Translations under genes and position numbers: made by a program | The notes under the pieces: generated by a model | The model's input: only the letters and a program-made list of their open reading frames with translations | Told to the model about the DNA's origin: nothing | Databases searched by the model: none | Assembly (NCBI GenBank): GCA_030737875.1 | Contig: CM060910.1 | Location: 614,557,303-614,621,302 of the forward strand | Source: Allium sativum | Lineage: Eukaryota; Streptophyta; Magnoliopsida; Asparagales; Amaryllidaceae | Direction: 5' to 3' | DNA length: 64,000 nucleotides | Part shown: positions 32,601 to 44,902 of the stretch, one piece after another | Layout: each line of letters opens with the position of its first letter | Numbering within the stretch: the first letter of the stretch is position 1

Positions 32601-35087
32601 AATTGAGGAAGTTATTTAAATTAATTATATTATTAATTAATTTAAAGGAGAAATTTACTGGGATTAATTTAAATTCTGAGAAGAGATTTTGAACGAGTTT
32701 TATAATTGACTCGAGTTTAAAATGAAGTTATAAAAGAATTTAAGCGAATTCATAGGCTTAAATGTGAGGGTTACTCGACGATTGGCTTAAGTAAAGCAAA
32801 ATGAAGATATAAAGGAATTATAATTAAACTTGAAGTGTAAAACCAAGGCTTATAAAGAGCATGGGAAGTAAAGAGGTTGATTTTGACCTAGAATGGCTTA
32901 AGTATGGAATTAAATAAGTAACTGAAAATTTAGATTCCCGAGAGGAAAAGGGAATGGGGAAAAGGGATTTGAAATCGAGTTTGGAAAATGAATTAGGTAA
33001 AAATGTTTGTGAGAATAACCCAGCTAGGAAACAAAGTATTTGAATATATTGGGAGTTAACAAGAGTGATGTTGATAAGGATTAAGTAATCAATGAATTGA
33101 GTAATATCAAGTATATGTTATAAAAAGATAAAGTAGATGTTTGGAGTTATATTTTGAATAGAATTCAAATTGATATTGGAACGACATTTTAGTTTTTAGA
33201 TTATGAATTATATGTATCTGAAAGATTAGGACGTTGTTGTTCAAGGTCTGAGAGGTAATTAAAATACCCCAACTTGAACGACTTCGAAATTATCTGAAGG
33301 TGATATTAGTCATGGTGATAAAAAGGACAGTAAGAGTTTATTATTTCATTTAGAAATGATAATGCAATGTTTACTGAAACATTGGGGATATACATACAGA
33401 ATGATAATCCCAAAAGTAAAAAAGGAAATATAAGAGAATTTCCACAGAAGAAAACGTAAGATTTGGTTTTATTCAATAAGAATAAACACTGGAAGCTGTG
33501 AAGTAAATAAAATTCTATTTTTATTGTATGGTTGAATGGTTGTTTTTATTTGATAGTTAAATCACCGACTATCAAATCTGGCCTATACGTTTGTTGGTAC
33601 GGGAAGACCGGGATCGAAGTTATATTCGAAAACCATTCCGTCCAACAAATACGAAAATGTAGAAAACATCATATGACGATCGAGATGGAGCATTGAAGAC
33701 CATCGATCTTCATGAAACGAAAGAACCACTTACAATCTCTGATTCGACCCGGAGATATACTGGGGTTCTGTCGTGGTTGAAATCTGGGGATTGCAAGGAC
33801 TACTCGCTACTGATCCATGGGGTGATTCCTATATGAGATGCAGTAGGAGAGTACCTTCGGTTCATCCTGTTCCTGGATGAATTGTATGGACGAGTGTCTG
33901 ACAGAGTATTTCCAAAAGGATCGCGTACGTTGATTTCTTCAAACGTGCCATAGTTGGTTAACTCCCAACTAGAGTATTTTTGTGGTCGTCAATTAGCGAT
34001 ATCTAATGGATTTGACGATGTGGCATTCAAAGTGAATGGCGATTAGATGTTTCGAAGAAAATTATGACTTCAAGCCTCACAGCCGGGAAATGACAAAAAT
34101 CGGGCAGGCAGCATGGCTATGTGGGTCGCTCCCATTAGGGTGTATAGTCACTATCTAGAGAAATTCCTTTTGCTTCTTTGATCTATCGATGCTGTCCCTT
34201 TTCGGGAAGACGGTGGGTAGCTCCCAACCGTTGGTGATATATATTCGATACACTCAAGCGAAATGAGTGGTCGGTCATGTGTGGGCCGGGTTGCAAGACG
34301 TTCTTATTGAACCCAGTGTATTCGTCTCTAGAGATACACGATCGGCAGGTGGTCCCATACCTTGTCATAGTTGGAAATCCAATCTCCAATAAGCGCCTGC
34401 GGTTTTGTTTGTATACTATATATGTAGAGCGTGAGATGCAAGCGTTCTACTAGATTTGATACTACTTGTATTTAGACATTATCATAATATCAGACAAGAT
34501 ATTGATTTCAAAAAAATGTTTTTGGGTTATCATAAGGTAAAAGCCATCCGTATTTATGTGTGGATTTGGTCTTACGATTATCCTTTTCTTTCGAAGGGAT
34601 TTTAACTTTAAAATCAAGTTGGGTGATATCTTAATACTGTGCGAGTTTATCTCACTCTGGTTCACCAGACTGACCCGGTGTTTTGTAAATGCTCGGGTTA
34701 GCCCGGGATGTACAGGTTCAGGTTATCGAATGCTGTGAAGAGACAAGCTGGGAGAGTCCAGGCGTATGATATTATATAACTACTATTCCGCTGTGTATGG
34801 GACAGATTATTATAACTGTCCAGTGATGTTGATATACTCTGGTGATTGTAAGTTATTCCAAGCTCTCAATAAAAATTATTTCCATATTATATGTTGTTCC
34901 GCTGCGATGTAAGACTCTGTGTTATGTTGGTTCTTCTTCTTCTATTCTAATATTTCTTTCTTTCTTATCTCACCCTCTAAATTCTTTCTAATAACATTTC
35001 AGTGTTTTCGGTGTTTGGAAGGTCGGCATGAGTTCGGTAAAGGTATTTATGTCGATTTTCAGGGCCGAAAATCCTTGGGTCGTTACA
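29668..35087 (+). repeat. Element B LTR 2 (5420 bp, central)
   Basis: Collinear with LTR 1. It shares many variants with LTR 3 against LTR 1 (for example G at 31133 and 37536 versus T at 24729) and has a few of its own (T at 35075). It carries the same antisense gene fragment at about 30305-31714. Confidence 0.92.
30305..31714 (-). pseudogene. Captured host gene fragment in B LTR 2 (antisense)
   Basis: Second copy of the fragment described for LTR 1, with its ATG at 31606-31604 and the same frameshift at the C5 run. The shared break shows the defect was present before the LTRs duplicated. Confidence 0.5.
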
Positions 35088-36071
35088 GTGGTATCACAGC
35101 TATTGGTTGAGTAGTAACCTTGGATCTGTGGCGTGACTCAATAGAGATGGGGTTAGTAACACCCTAGATTGGGTTTGAGTGTATATATATACATATGAGA
35201 GCGTATTTGTAAATTCTATTAAAAATTGTTTTATATTGTGTTATTTGACTAGTTCGATTTTAAGTAGCAACAGACACAATGATGTCAGGTGAAATAATTT
35301 TGGCCATATTATATTTTGTATAGAAAAAGAATAAGTTTTGATTGATTTTGAGTTGGTTGATCTGTTTGAATCAGATTCCAATTAAACTATGAATTTGAAA
35401 GGGTCAAATATAACTCTAATTTTCCATATATGGAATTAGAAAGGAGAAAAAATGTATGATGTTTAAAATAGAAATCAAAATTTAATTTGAAATGTAGATA
35501 TATGAATTAAAAAGTAAATAGAAGATTTACTTAAACAAAGTTAAGTGTTGGGTATTGGAATTAAAATTTGGGTTTGGTAATCAAAGTTGTTGGATTTGAT
35601 TAATTGGGTTATGCATTGTTGATTAGTTATTGATAAGGTGGATTGAACCGAATACGTCAAATAATTCAATAGCAGTTAAGTAAATTGAAAGCGAATCCAA
35701 TATAATGTCTTTGAATAAAATCAAATATGAAATGAGACTGGGAGGATTTAACCCTATTGCTTTGAAATTTGGGTTTGGATGCTCAACAAAAAAAAGGGGT
35801 AAACATTAATCAGGGGAATGGGTGATTTGTTTTATAACCCTGAAAGGGTACTCGTTTGGATTCTTGTCTTCTTGGATCGTAGTTAGGCCCAGAATGGCGA
35901 TTGCAGTTGGTTTGGTCGAACAACGTAACAGGGAAGCCGATGAGATCCTTCGTCAGTTTTATAACTTAGAAGTTTGATAATAATTCCATAATTATTTTGA
36001 GAATAATTGGGATGAAAACATTCCTCTTACTTAGCAATTTCGAGGACGAAATTATTTTAAGGGGAAAGGAA
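35088..36071 (+). other. Element B interior 2 (984 bp, non-coding)
   Basis: Same length and layout as interior 1, with about five to ten single-base differences seen. Primer binding site variant TGGTATCACAGC at 35089-35100, leader stem at 35148-35166, hairpin 36036-36053, polypurine tract 36059-36071. Confidence 0.88.
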
Positions 36072-39000
36072 TGTAACGACCCGCATTTCCTGTACTCAGA
36101 AATTTAATATATTTTATTATTTAAATATCGATTTGGAATTTCTAAATGAATTTACATTATATAATTCGTTTATTAAATAATATATTGACGTATAATTTAT
36201 TTATAAATATAAAAGGTTTTTTTTATATAATTGGAATATCATTTGAAACCAGAGGTTTTAATGTTGAGTTTTAATTCCTATACGGATTTGAAATTTGAGA
36301 TGTTGGTGTTAGTAATACAATGACATTAATTTATTTATCATTAAATTTAGTTGGTTGAATTAATATATAATGTGTCGATATTATGTAAAATTTCTAAATA
36401 ACCTAACCTAAAGCTTATGTGCAATAGCACCTTTGTTTGGTTTGGCATAGCAAATAGAAAACCCGAATACATATTTAGTTTATATACTTGTCCAACAAAC
36501 AAATAAATGAGACATGAGCATGAAAAGAACTGAAACGCATAACGTGGAATAGAAACGCAAATACAAGGACAACAATATATATATTTACAACTGTTTATAC
36601 AATGCAAAGAAGAGGAAGAAAAAAAAACAATACATGTATATGTATATTGTTTGTACTAATGTTAATACGAAGAAAAGAAGAAAAAATTATACATATTTTT
36701 TTGTACAACACAAAAACAAGATGGACAGAAATATTGATTCAAGAATAAATCCCTGCATGCCTCGTCTCTTTCCAGAAACAGTCTCCATTAGTTTTGATCT
36801 GGAAAAAAAAAAACAAAAGAAAACCTATTAGTATAAAAATAAATAAATGAACAACTAAAGAGGGGACAAGACAATACAAAGCTGTTGAAACAAAACAAAT
36901 GTGTGTACAGCTAAATCTATATAGCTATGTAACAGTTAAAGAATTAGGGTAGAAGCAACTAAGGAAATGAAGTATGTACAACTGAGAACAGATATGCTCA
37001 GTGAATAGCTAACAAAAATATATGTATATTCACATCAAGACTTTACAGCTAGCCCAATGAAGATACTATCAAATCTATATAAGATTTTAGCTAAAGAAAT
37101 GAGTGTAGGCAGTTAAGGAACGTGGCATGAACAGCACCAAACAGTAACATACACATGGGGACAGTTGAAGATCTTCAAACATCAACAACAATGAATAGTT
37201 GGATCAAACTAATATATATCTACATAATTCAGTATAGCATGTGAACAGCTAAGAAATATAATCAAATCTATACAGCCAAGAAAATCCATATGACAATGGA
37301 CAGGAAAGGAAATTTATATGACAGTTTCACTGTAAGGAATCCAAACATAGAATCCACAATACAGATTTAAAATTTATCTGCATTTGAAACAGACAGGTCA
37401 TAGACTAAATTTCATCTAACCTATACATAATGACCACTGTTTTACTTCAAACAGACCAACAGTACGGAAACCCATATCAATTCAAAATCCATGTAAGATC
37501 ACGCAACCATCAACCTCAAAATCAAAATCTGAAAAGGGGTGAAACAATCCAATGGCCTAAACTAGGGGTAGCCGAGCCTATTAGGGTTGATGGACATCAA
37601 ACTTATCTGGAAATCTAACACTATAAATACAAGGGTGATTTCTCATTCCTGAACACAATAACGAGCCATACAGTAAACCAAGAATGGTTCGAACCTCATA
37701 AAAATCGAAACAAAAATCATACAGAAAATGAAAAGCAAATTAGAAAAACTTAGCTTAATAATAACGGAGGAAGCCACTTCGTTCTTGGGGATTGCGTGAG
37801 GGTTCGCTGGATCATCAGAAGAAGGGGAGCGAAGGGACGATGGAGTGGTGGTGGCGTTCGAAGTTGAAGGGGGTGTTTTGGGGTTCCAGCGAATCGATGA
37901 AGGAGAAGAACGAACGGAGATTAGAGAAGAGAGGTGGCGGAGGGAGGCTGGACGCGGACTGACTCAACCTCGGACGGACAGAAAGGGAAGAGGCTAGGGT
38001 TTCGGCCATGGGAATTTAGAAGAGGCGGCGGATTTTCTTCTGAGGGTTTGAAGTAGAAGAATGGATCGAACGAGGGGTTTTGATGGGGTAATGGGCCTGG
38101 GTTAGGTGGGCCGAACGGATAAGGTGAGAAAGCCCTTTAAATTTAAATTAAATTAAAGTTTTAAGATTTAAATTACTTTATAAACTTGTTTTTACAATAT
38201 CTCGTACATACCTTAACGGATTTGGACAAAATAAGGTTCGTTGGAACCATTGAGACAAGGAGATCGTGATGGAGCAGGATCTGTCAGGACTGGAAGGACA
38301 GAAAATTTGTAATTAAATTAAACGCTACCAGCGCTGGACGACCCAACCAGTCAATGTGAGTTAACCTCACTCAGTTTCTTCCCGTTTATATTTCATATAA
38401 ATTGGGTTTTATTTTTGTGTGCTCTGATTTCTAGTAGCTGACCATCTACTAGTTATGGATATTTATTTTTGATTTAATCAGTGGAATTAAACGGACATTT
38501 AATTCCAGTAAGTCATCAAACCTTGTTCGAATTCGATAAAGAAAATTTCCCTTGATTGTGCAAGTTTATAAAATAAACGTGATTGGAATGGTTTGGGTTG
38601 TTTGTATGACATGTTTGCTGATTGATGGTTGATATTATCAGATAAGGGAAATAGTTTTGATTGTACAATTTATTTGATCAATAACAGTGGAATTGATATT
38701 CAAAAGTTGATTTGTTTTAACCCGTGGAAAATTGGTTGAGTAATTTGGTATCACTTTGTCTGTTAGACAAATCATGGATTTTGATCATCAAGAGGGTCGA
38801 CCTTTATGAGGTTATAACTTATTTTGGGTTTTACCATATTATTTTGAAAAGGGCAATTTTAAAAGGAAACAAGTATTTCTATTATTCAAAGGTTATAAGT
38901 TATTGTTGTTGATAAGGTAAAGCTTTATGTTAGTAAAATATATAAGCGGATGAGATGGAGATAAGCTAACAATTGAGAATTCGATTAATTGTTTTCTAAC

Positions 39001-41490
39001 AACAATTGAGGAAGTTATTTAAATTAATTATATTATTAATTAATTTAAAGGAGAAATTTACTGGGATTAATTTAAATTCTGAGAAGAGATTTTGAACGAG
39101 TTTTATAATTGACTCGAGTTTAAAATGAAGTTATAAAAGAATTTAAGCGAATTCATAGGCTTAAATGTGAGGGTTACTCGACGATTGGCTTAAGTAAAGC
39201 AAAATGAAGATATAAAGGAATTATAATTAAACTTGAAGTGTAAAACCAAGGCTTATAAAGAGCATGGGAAGTAAAGAGGTTGATTTTGACCTAGAATGGC
39301 TTAAGTATGGAATTAAATAAGTAACTGAAAATTTAGATTCCCGAGAGGAAAAGGGAATGGGGAAAAGGGATTTGAAATCGAGTTTGGCAAATGAATTAGG
39401 TAAAAATGTTTGTGAGAATAACCCAGCTAGGAAACAAAGTATTTGAATATATTGGGAGTTAACAAGAGTGATGTTGATAAGGATTAAGTAATCAATGAAT
39501 TGAGTAATATCAAGTATATGTTATAAAAAGATAAAGTAGATGTTTGGAGTTATATTTTGAATAGAATTCAAATTGATATTGGAACGACATTTTAGTTTTT
39601 AGATTATGAATTATATGTATCTGAAAGATTAGGACGTTGTTGTTCAAGGTCTGAGAGGTAATTAAAATACCCCAACTTGAACGACTTCGAAATTATCTGA
39701 AGGTGATATTAGTCATGGTGATAAAAAGGACAGTAAGAGTTTATTATTTCATTTAGAAATGATAATGCAATGTTTACTGAAACATTGGGGATATACATAC
39801 AGAATGATAATCCCAAAAGTATAAAAGGAAATATAAGAGAATTTCCACAGAAGAAAACGTAAGATTTGGTTTTATTCAATAAGAATAAACACTGGAAGCT
39901 GTGAAGTAAATAAAATTCTATTTTTATTGTATGGTTGAATGGTTGTTTTTATTTGATAGTTAAATCACCGACTATCAAATCTGGCCTATACGTTTGTTGG
40001 TACGGGAAGACCGGGATCGAAGTTATATTCGAAAACCATTCCGTCCAACAAATACGAAAATGTAGAAGACATCATATGACGATCGAGATGGAGCATTGAA
40101 GACCATCGATCTTCATGAAACGAAAGAACCACTTACAATCTCTGATTCGACCCGGAGATATACTGGGGTTCTGTCGTGGTTGAAATCTGGGGATTGCAAG
40201 GACTACTCGCTACTGATCCATGGGGTGATTCCTATATGAGATGCAGTAGGAGAGTACCTTCGGTTCATCCTGTTCCTGGATGAATTGTATGGACGAGTGT
40301 CTGACAGAGTATTTCCAAAAGGATCGCGTACGTTGATTTCTTCAAACGTGCCATAGTTGGTTAGCTCCCAACTAGAGTATTTTTGTGGTCGTCAATTAGC
40401 GATATCTAATGGATTTGACGATGTGGCATTCAAAGTGAATGGCGATTAGATGTTTCGAAGAAAATTATGACTTCAAGCCTCACAGCCGGGAAATGACAAA
40501 AATCGGGCAGGCAGCATGGCTATGTGGGTCGCTCCCATTAGGGTGTATAGTCACTATCTAGAGAAATTCCTTTTGCTTCTTTGATCTATCGATGCTGTCC
40601 CTTTTCGGGAAGACGGTGGGTAGCTCCCAACCGTTGGTGATATATATTCGATACACTCAAGCGAAATGAGTGGTCGGTCATGTGTGGGCCGGGTTGCAAG
40701 ACGTTCTTGTTGAACCCAGTGTATTCGTCTCTAGAGATACACGATCGGCAGGTGGTCCCATACCTTGTCATAGTTGGAAATCCAATCTCCAATAAGCGCC
40801 TGCGGTTTTGTTTGTATACTATATATGTAGAGCGTGAGATGCAAGCGTTCTACTAGATTTGATACTACTTGTATTTAGACATTATCATAATATCAGACAA
40901 GATATTGATTTCAAAAAAATGTTTTTGGGTTATCATAAGGTAAAAGCCATCCGTATTTATGTGTGGATTTGGTCTTACGATTATCCTTTTCTTTCGAAGG
41001 GATTTTAACTTTAAAATCAAGTTGGGTGATATCTTAATACTGTGCGAGTTTATCTCACTCTGGTTCACCAGACTGACCCGGTGTTTTGTAAATGCTCGGG
41101 TTAGCCCGGGATGTACAGGTTCAGGTTATCGAATGCTGTGAAGAGACAAGCTGGGAGAGTCCAGACGTATGATATTATATAACTACTATTCCGCTGTGTA
41201 TGGGACAGATTATTATAACTGTCCAGTGATGTTGATATACTCTGGTGATTGTAAGTTATTCCAAGCTCTCAATAAAAATTATTTCCATATTATATGTTGT
41301 TCCGCTGCGATGTAAGACTCTGTGTTATGTTGGTTCTTCTTCTTCTATTCTAATATTTCTTTCTTTCTTATCTCACCCTCTAAATTCTTTCTAATAACAT
41401 TCCAGTGTTTTCGGTGTTTGGAAGGTCGGCATGAGTTCGGTAAAGGTATTTATGTCGATTTTCAGGGCCGAAAATCCCTGGGTCGTTACA
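36072..41490 (+). repeat. Element B LTR 3 (5419 bp)
   Basis: Ends GGGTCGTTACA at 41490, followed by target duplication TAGAG. It shares most LTR 2 variants. Confidence 0.92.
36708..38117 (-). pseudogene. Captured host gene fragment in B LTR 3 (antisense)
   Basis: Third copy, ATG at 38009-38007, same early stop after LPFF. Nearly identical to the other two. Confidence 0.5.
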
Positions 41491-41815
41491 TAGAGAGAAG
41501 GACAAACTTTGCCGAAAAATTAGGCTGTAGGACACCAAGTTTTATTTTTAGTCTGAAGGTCAAACTTTGAACCAAAATTAAGGTAAAGGAAAATGCTAAA
41601 TGTAATTAGCATTATATTCAGTTTTTTACACTACATGAAAATGCTAGTTTTAACTAGCATTATTCAGTTTTACACTGCAGAAAATGCTAATTATATTTAG
41701 CATTGTCCTTCAGTCTAAATTTTTTCAAAGTTTGTCTTTTAGCCTAAAATTAAAACTTGACGTCCTTCAAACTATTTTTTTTCCAGAGTTTGTCCTTATG
41801 CCTATTTTCCACTAT
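41491..41815. mobile_element. Fold-back MITE in LTR D (right part)
   Basis: Long inverted arms of roughly 120 bases: AAGGACAAACTTTGCCGAAA (41498-41517) pairs with the inverted AAGGACAAACTCTGGAAAAA near 41797, and similarity continues inwards to AATGCTAA. The centre holds three successive palindromes: AATGCTAA/TTAGCATT (41592-41613), AATGCTAGTT/AACTAGCATT (41640-41661) and AATGCTAA/TTAGCATT (41683-41704). The left end is at 23246-23259, across element B. Insertion beside a TA run suggests TA target preference; the superfamily is not clear. Confidence 0.65.
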
Positions 41816-41822
41816 ATATAAA
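41812..41822 (+). promoter_or_regulatory. Candidate TATA box in LTR D
   Basis: CTATATATAAATA-type stretch right after the MITE, upstream of a moderately GC-rich leader (41860-42240). It may be the LTR's own promoter, but the MITE and TA-rich context make this uncertain. Confidence 0.3.
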
Positions 41823-44772
41823 TAAGAAAATGACCTTACCCTAGTTCACATTCTCGTTTCAGAAGGAACAGCCATTCAACTAAATCGACGGGCAAAAAAC
41901 TCCGAAATTCAAATGACAAAAACTCCCAATCCAATTCGTATTATCCTCCATCTCCAAAACGAAAATCGATGAGCGTTCCAAGCTCTTTGAATCCACGCTT
42001 AAATGATCAAATTCCACTACAAGAATCGTTCGACTTTTGTGTTCAAATGTGCTGCCTTTTCGCCCGATTACAGACCGTCAGGGACCACCGAGTTGCATTG
42101 ATTTCTGCGCTAGGGGAACTCGCGGGTAGCCACTTCAGGTGGCTCCAGTTGATCTTGATCCGGCGCGATGATGGAGCGGAAATTTGGAACCCTTGCTTTG
42201 AAGACGGGTTAGAATTTTGCACCAGGAAGAACAATGAAGGAAGAGGGGTTATCAGTGGATTAAGGAAGTTAATTAAATTAATTATTATTTAATTATTTCT
42301 TTATGTAACTAAATGTAAAAATGATCATAACTTTGTCATACGAGATCGGAAAAATGCAAACTCAGTTGTGTTGGGATTGTGGCGGAGAACTCTACAACAT
42401 GGAACTAACCAGGGCGAAAACGGAGTAAATTATAATTGGAGGCGATTTTAAATCAAAACAGAACCGAAATTCAGAAATAAAAGAATGGCAGAGTGGAAAA
42501 CGAATGTGAGAACTCTTTCTCACTAAATTATTTTTTATCATGTTATTATATTCATGTATAAAAATATATAGAATTGCCAGTGTAGATTTTTATCAGTTTT
42601 AATCATTATAAATTGTATATGATGCTTGTTAGCTCACCTCCCTCGTCCACAGACCATAGACAATTTAATTGATTGTATTGTGTGTTGATTGTGATGCTGA
42701 AATGTTTAAAATATTAAAAATAATTATTATTATTTTGTGGTAGTTGAAATTTAACTATAAATATTCATTTATAATTTAAACAGTGAAAATTGGTTAATTA
42801 GAAAAATAATTCAAACCGAATTAGATTTGTTTAAATTTATTAACCAATGATTTATTTAAATTGATTATTATTGTTTGAAAACCCCACACGGGTATTGGGA
42901 TGATACTTGACATACACTAATCCCAATAATTAGTTGTATATCAATCGATGGGTTGACAGGCTATGATGAGCATTATTTATTTATTTTTAATGCTTATACA
43001 GTTATAAAATGCACTCTGGATGATGTTTGAATGTTGAATGATTATTTATCATTATTGTTGAGTACATACGATGTCTGAAAATCCATATAACTGAAATTAT
43101 ATGGTAATTGATTGAGTCGCATTCCAATTCAGAAATAAAGAATATTTTAGAATAACGAATATTTTTAAATAACAAATATTTTAAAATAATATTCGGTGAA
43201 GAATTAAATTTTTATTTTGATGTCCAATTTGGGATGGACACAAAAATATAGAAATATTCATAACTGAAATGAATATGTGAAGCCGAGTTAAGTAGAAAAC
43301 GCTATTTTTACTCGAACGGATCTCTATATCAAATTTATTCATTTTATAATGAATATCGGAAAGAATTGATTTCAAAATCTGATATCTTGAAAATATTATC
43401 ATTTTAAATATTCTAATGATATAAAATATTCAATTTTGATTTAAATTTGAAAAATGAAGTTGGAATTGATTTAAAATGAATTTATAAACAATTTATAAAA
43501 TACATTTTGAATGGAAATCGACGATATACATATATACATACATACATATATATATATATGTGTATGTATAATGGTTTGAATAGAACGCGCCGCGCAACGA
43601 CCGTTCGCGAATTTCAACCATTAACTTCAAATAAATGTAACGGGAGATCTGACCGTCGGATTCTCCTAAAACAGGAACCGTTGGGTTCGTTTCGAAAAGA
43701 TCATTCTAATGAATATAAGAGATTTAAATTTAATGGTTGGATTTCAAATCATGTCCAAATCAATTTCAGAAAAGGTCGCTATGGTTGCAGTTCGGTGGCC
43801 CTTATTGGAAACCGACTGTAAGAGCCTAAATAAAATTATTAAAAATATGAAAAAATTGTGTAAAATCATAATAAATGATTTGGAAGGTTTTTGGATGAAA
43901 AATTCCAATTTTGAAAAGATAAAAATATATTTTTATCGAAATGAACTAGTTATTAACTAGAATAATAATCCAATGTTTTTGAATAAATAAATTGGATTTG
44001 TAAATGGCTTGGATTTAACCAGAATTTTCCAAAGTGTGAATTGGAAAGGATTTAAATGGAAATAATCTTCAGAATAGTTCGATATAGGATTCCATGATTA
44101 TACGAATATTGTTGAGGAATTTGGAAGATATAGATATCGTTATTCCCAATACGATATCCGTTAGTTTCAGAATTTGATATTGAATATAAGCCGATATAAT
44201 TTCTATTTAGAGCCTTGTATTTAATATCAAATTGGATTTTGGGTTTATCGTGAATGGTATTTTAAATAACATTTGTTCTTTGACCAAAGTAACAGTGAAG
44301 AGATGATTTGGAATTTATAAATATTTTATTAAGATTTAATGGAAATTTTCCAAAATAAAGTTTTCCAATTTAATATATTAAATTGGAATTGAAGGGAATT
44401 CGATTTGGTAATAATCGAGATGAGTTTCTGTAAAGGAAGACCGTTACTATATATGGAATTTAAAAGGCTTTGCCGCTATTCCATTTATATTATTAGTCTG
44501 ATACGGAAATTTGTATCAATTATATATATTGATCTGTTTTCCATGAAGATTCCATTTTGATGGAATATGATTTTGGGGTTTATCGTGAACTGTGTTTTAA
44601 GTGACATTGGTTCTTTAACCTAATTAAAGACATGATTTATTTCCTAAATTTGAATAATCATTAAATAATGATTTTTGGGAGATTAAAACTAGTGGAGTTT
44701 TAATGAATCTTTAATTGGATTGAAATTTTAATGTGGTAATTAAATTTGCTAACTTTGAGAAGTGATCGATAA

Positions 44773-44902
44773 TGGAGTACCACCGGTTTTACTTCAGGCG
44801 ATAGTTAAATATTTAATTAGATTTGAACGCGAAAAGGGTAATTAATTTTATCGATAACACACACTGGGTGTTAGATATGGAGTACTACCAGTTTTTCTCC
44901 AT
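44773..44902 (+). other. Twin TGGAG...CTCCA hairpins in LTR D
   Basis: First hairpin 44773-44796 (TGGAGTA / TACTTCA), second 44877-44902 (ATGGAG / CTCCAT). They are about 105 bases apart and share an ACC(G/A)GTTTTnCT loop. C has the same pair on the minus strand at 51519-51644 and 59016-59140. Confidence 0.6.

Larger units (their letters stand above)
23260..41490 (+). mobile_element. LTR element B, tandem form: LTR-int-LTR-int-LTR
   Basis: Three LTRs (23260-28683, 29668-35087, 36072-41490) alternate with two 984-bp interiors. The outermost ends are flanked by the same 5-bp duplication, TAGAG (23255-23259 and 41491-41495), so the whole block occupies a single insertion site. Each interior has its own primer binding site and polypurine tract in plus orientation and no coding capacity. 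The likely origin is unequal recombination between LTRs of a single insertion on sister or homologous chromosomes. A duplicated piece made by genome assembly cannot be excluded without reads across it. Confidence 0.9.

Noticed and set aside
23260..41490. Interpretation as two independent B insertions side by side.
   Set aside because: No target duplication is found around the central LTR, while the outermost flanks match each other, so a single insertion later expanded fits better.
41969..42292. 107-codon plus-strand ORF in LTR D.
   Set aside because: No recognisable family, not conserved in LTR E or C at the matching place; likely chance in a GC-richer leader.
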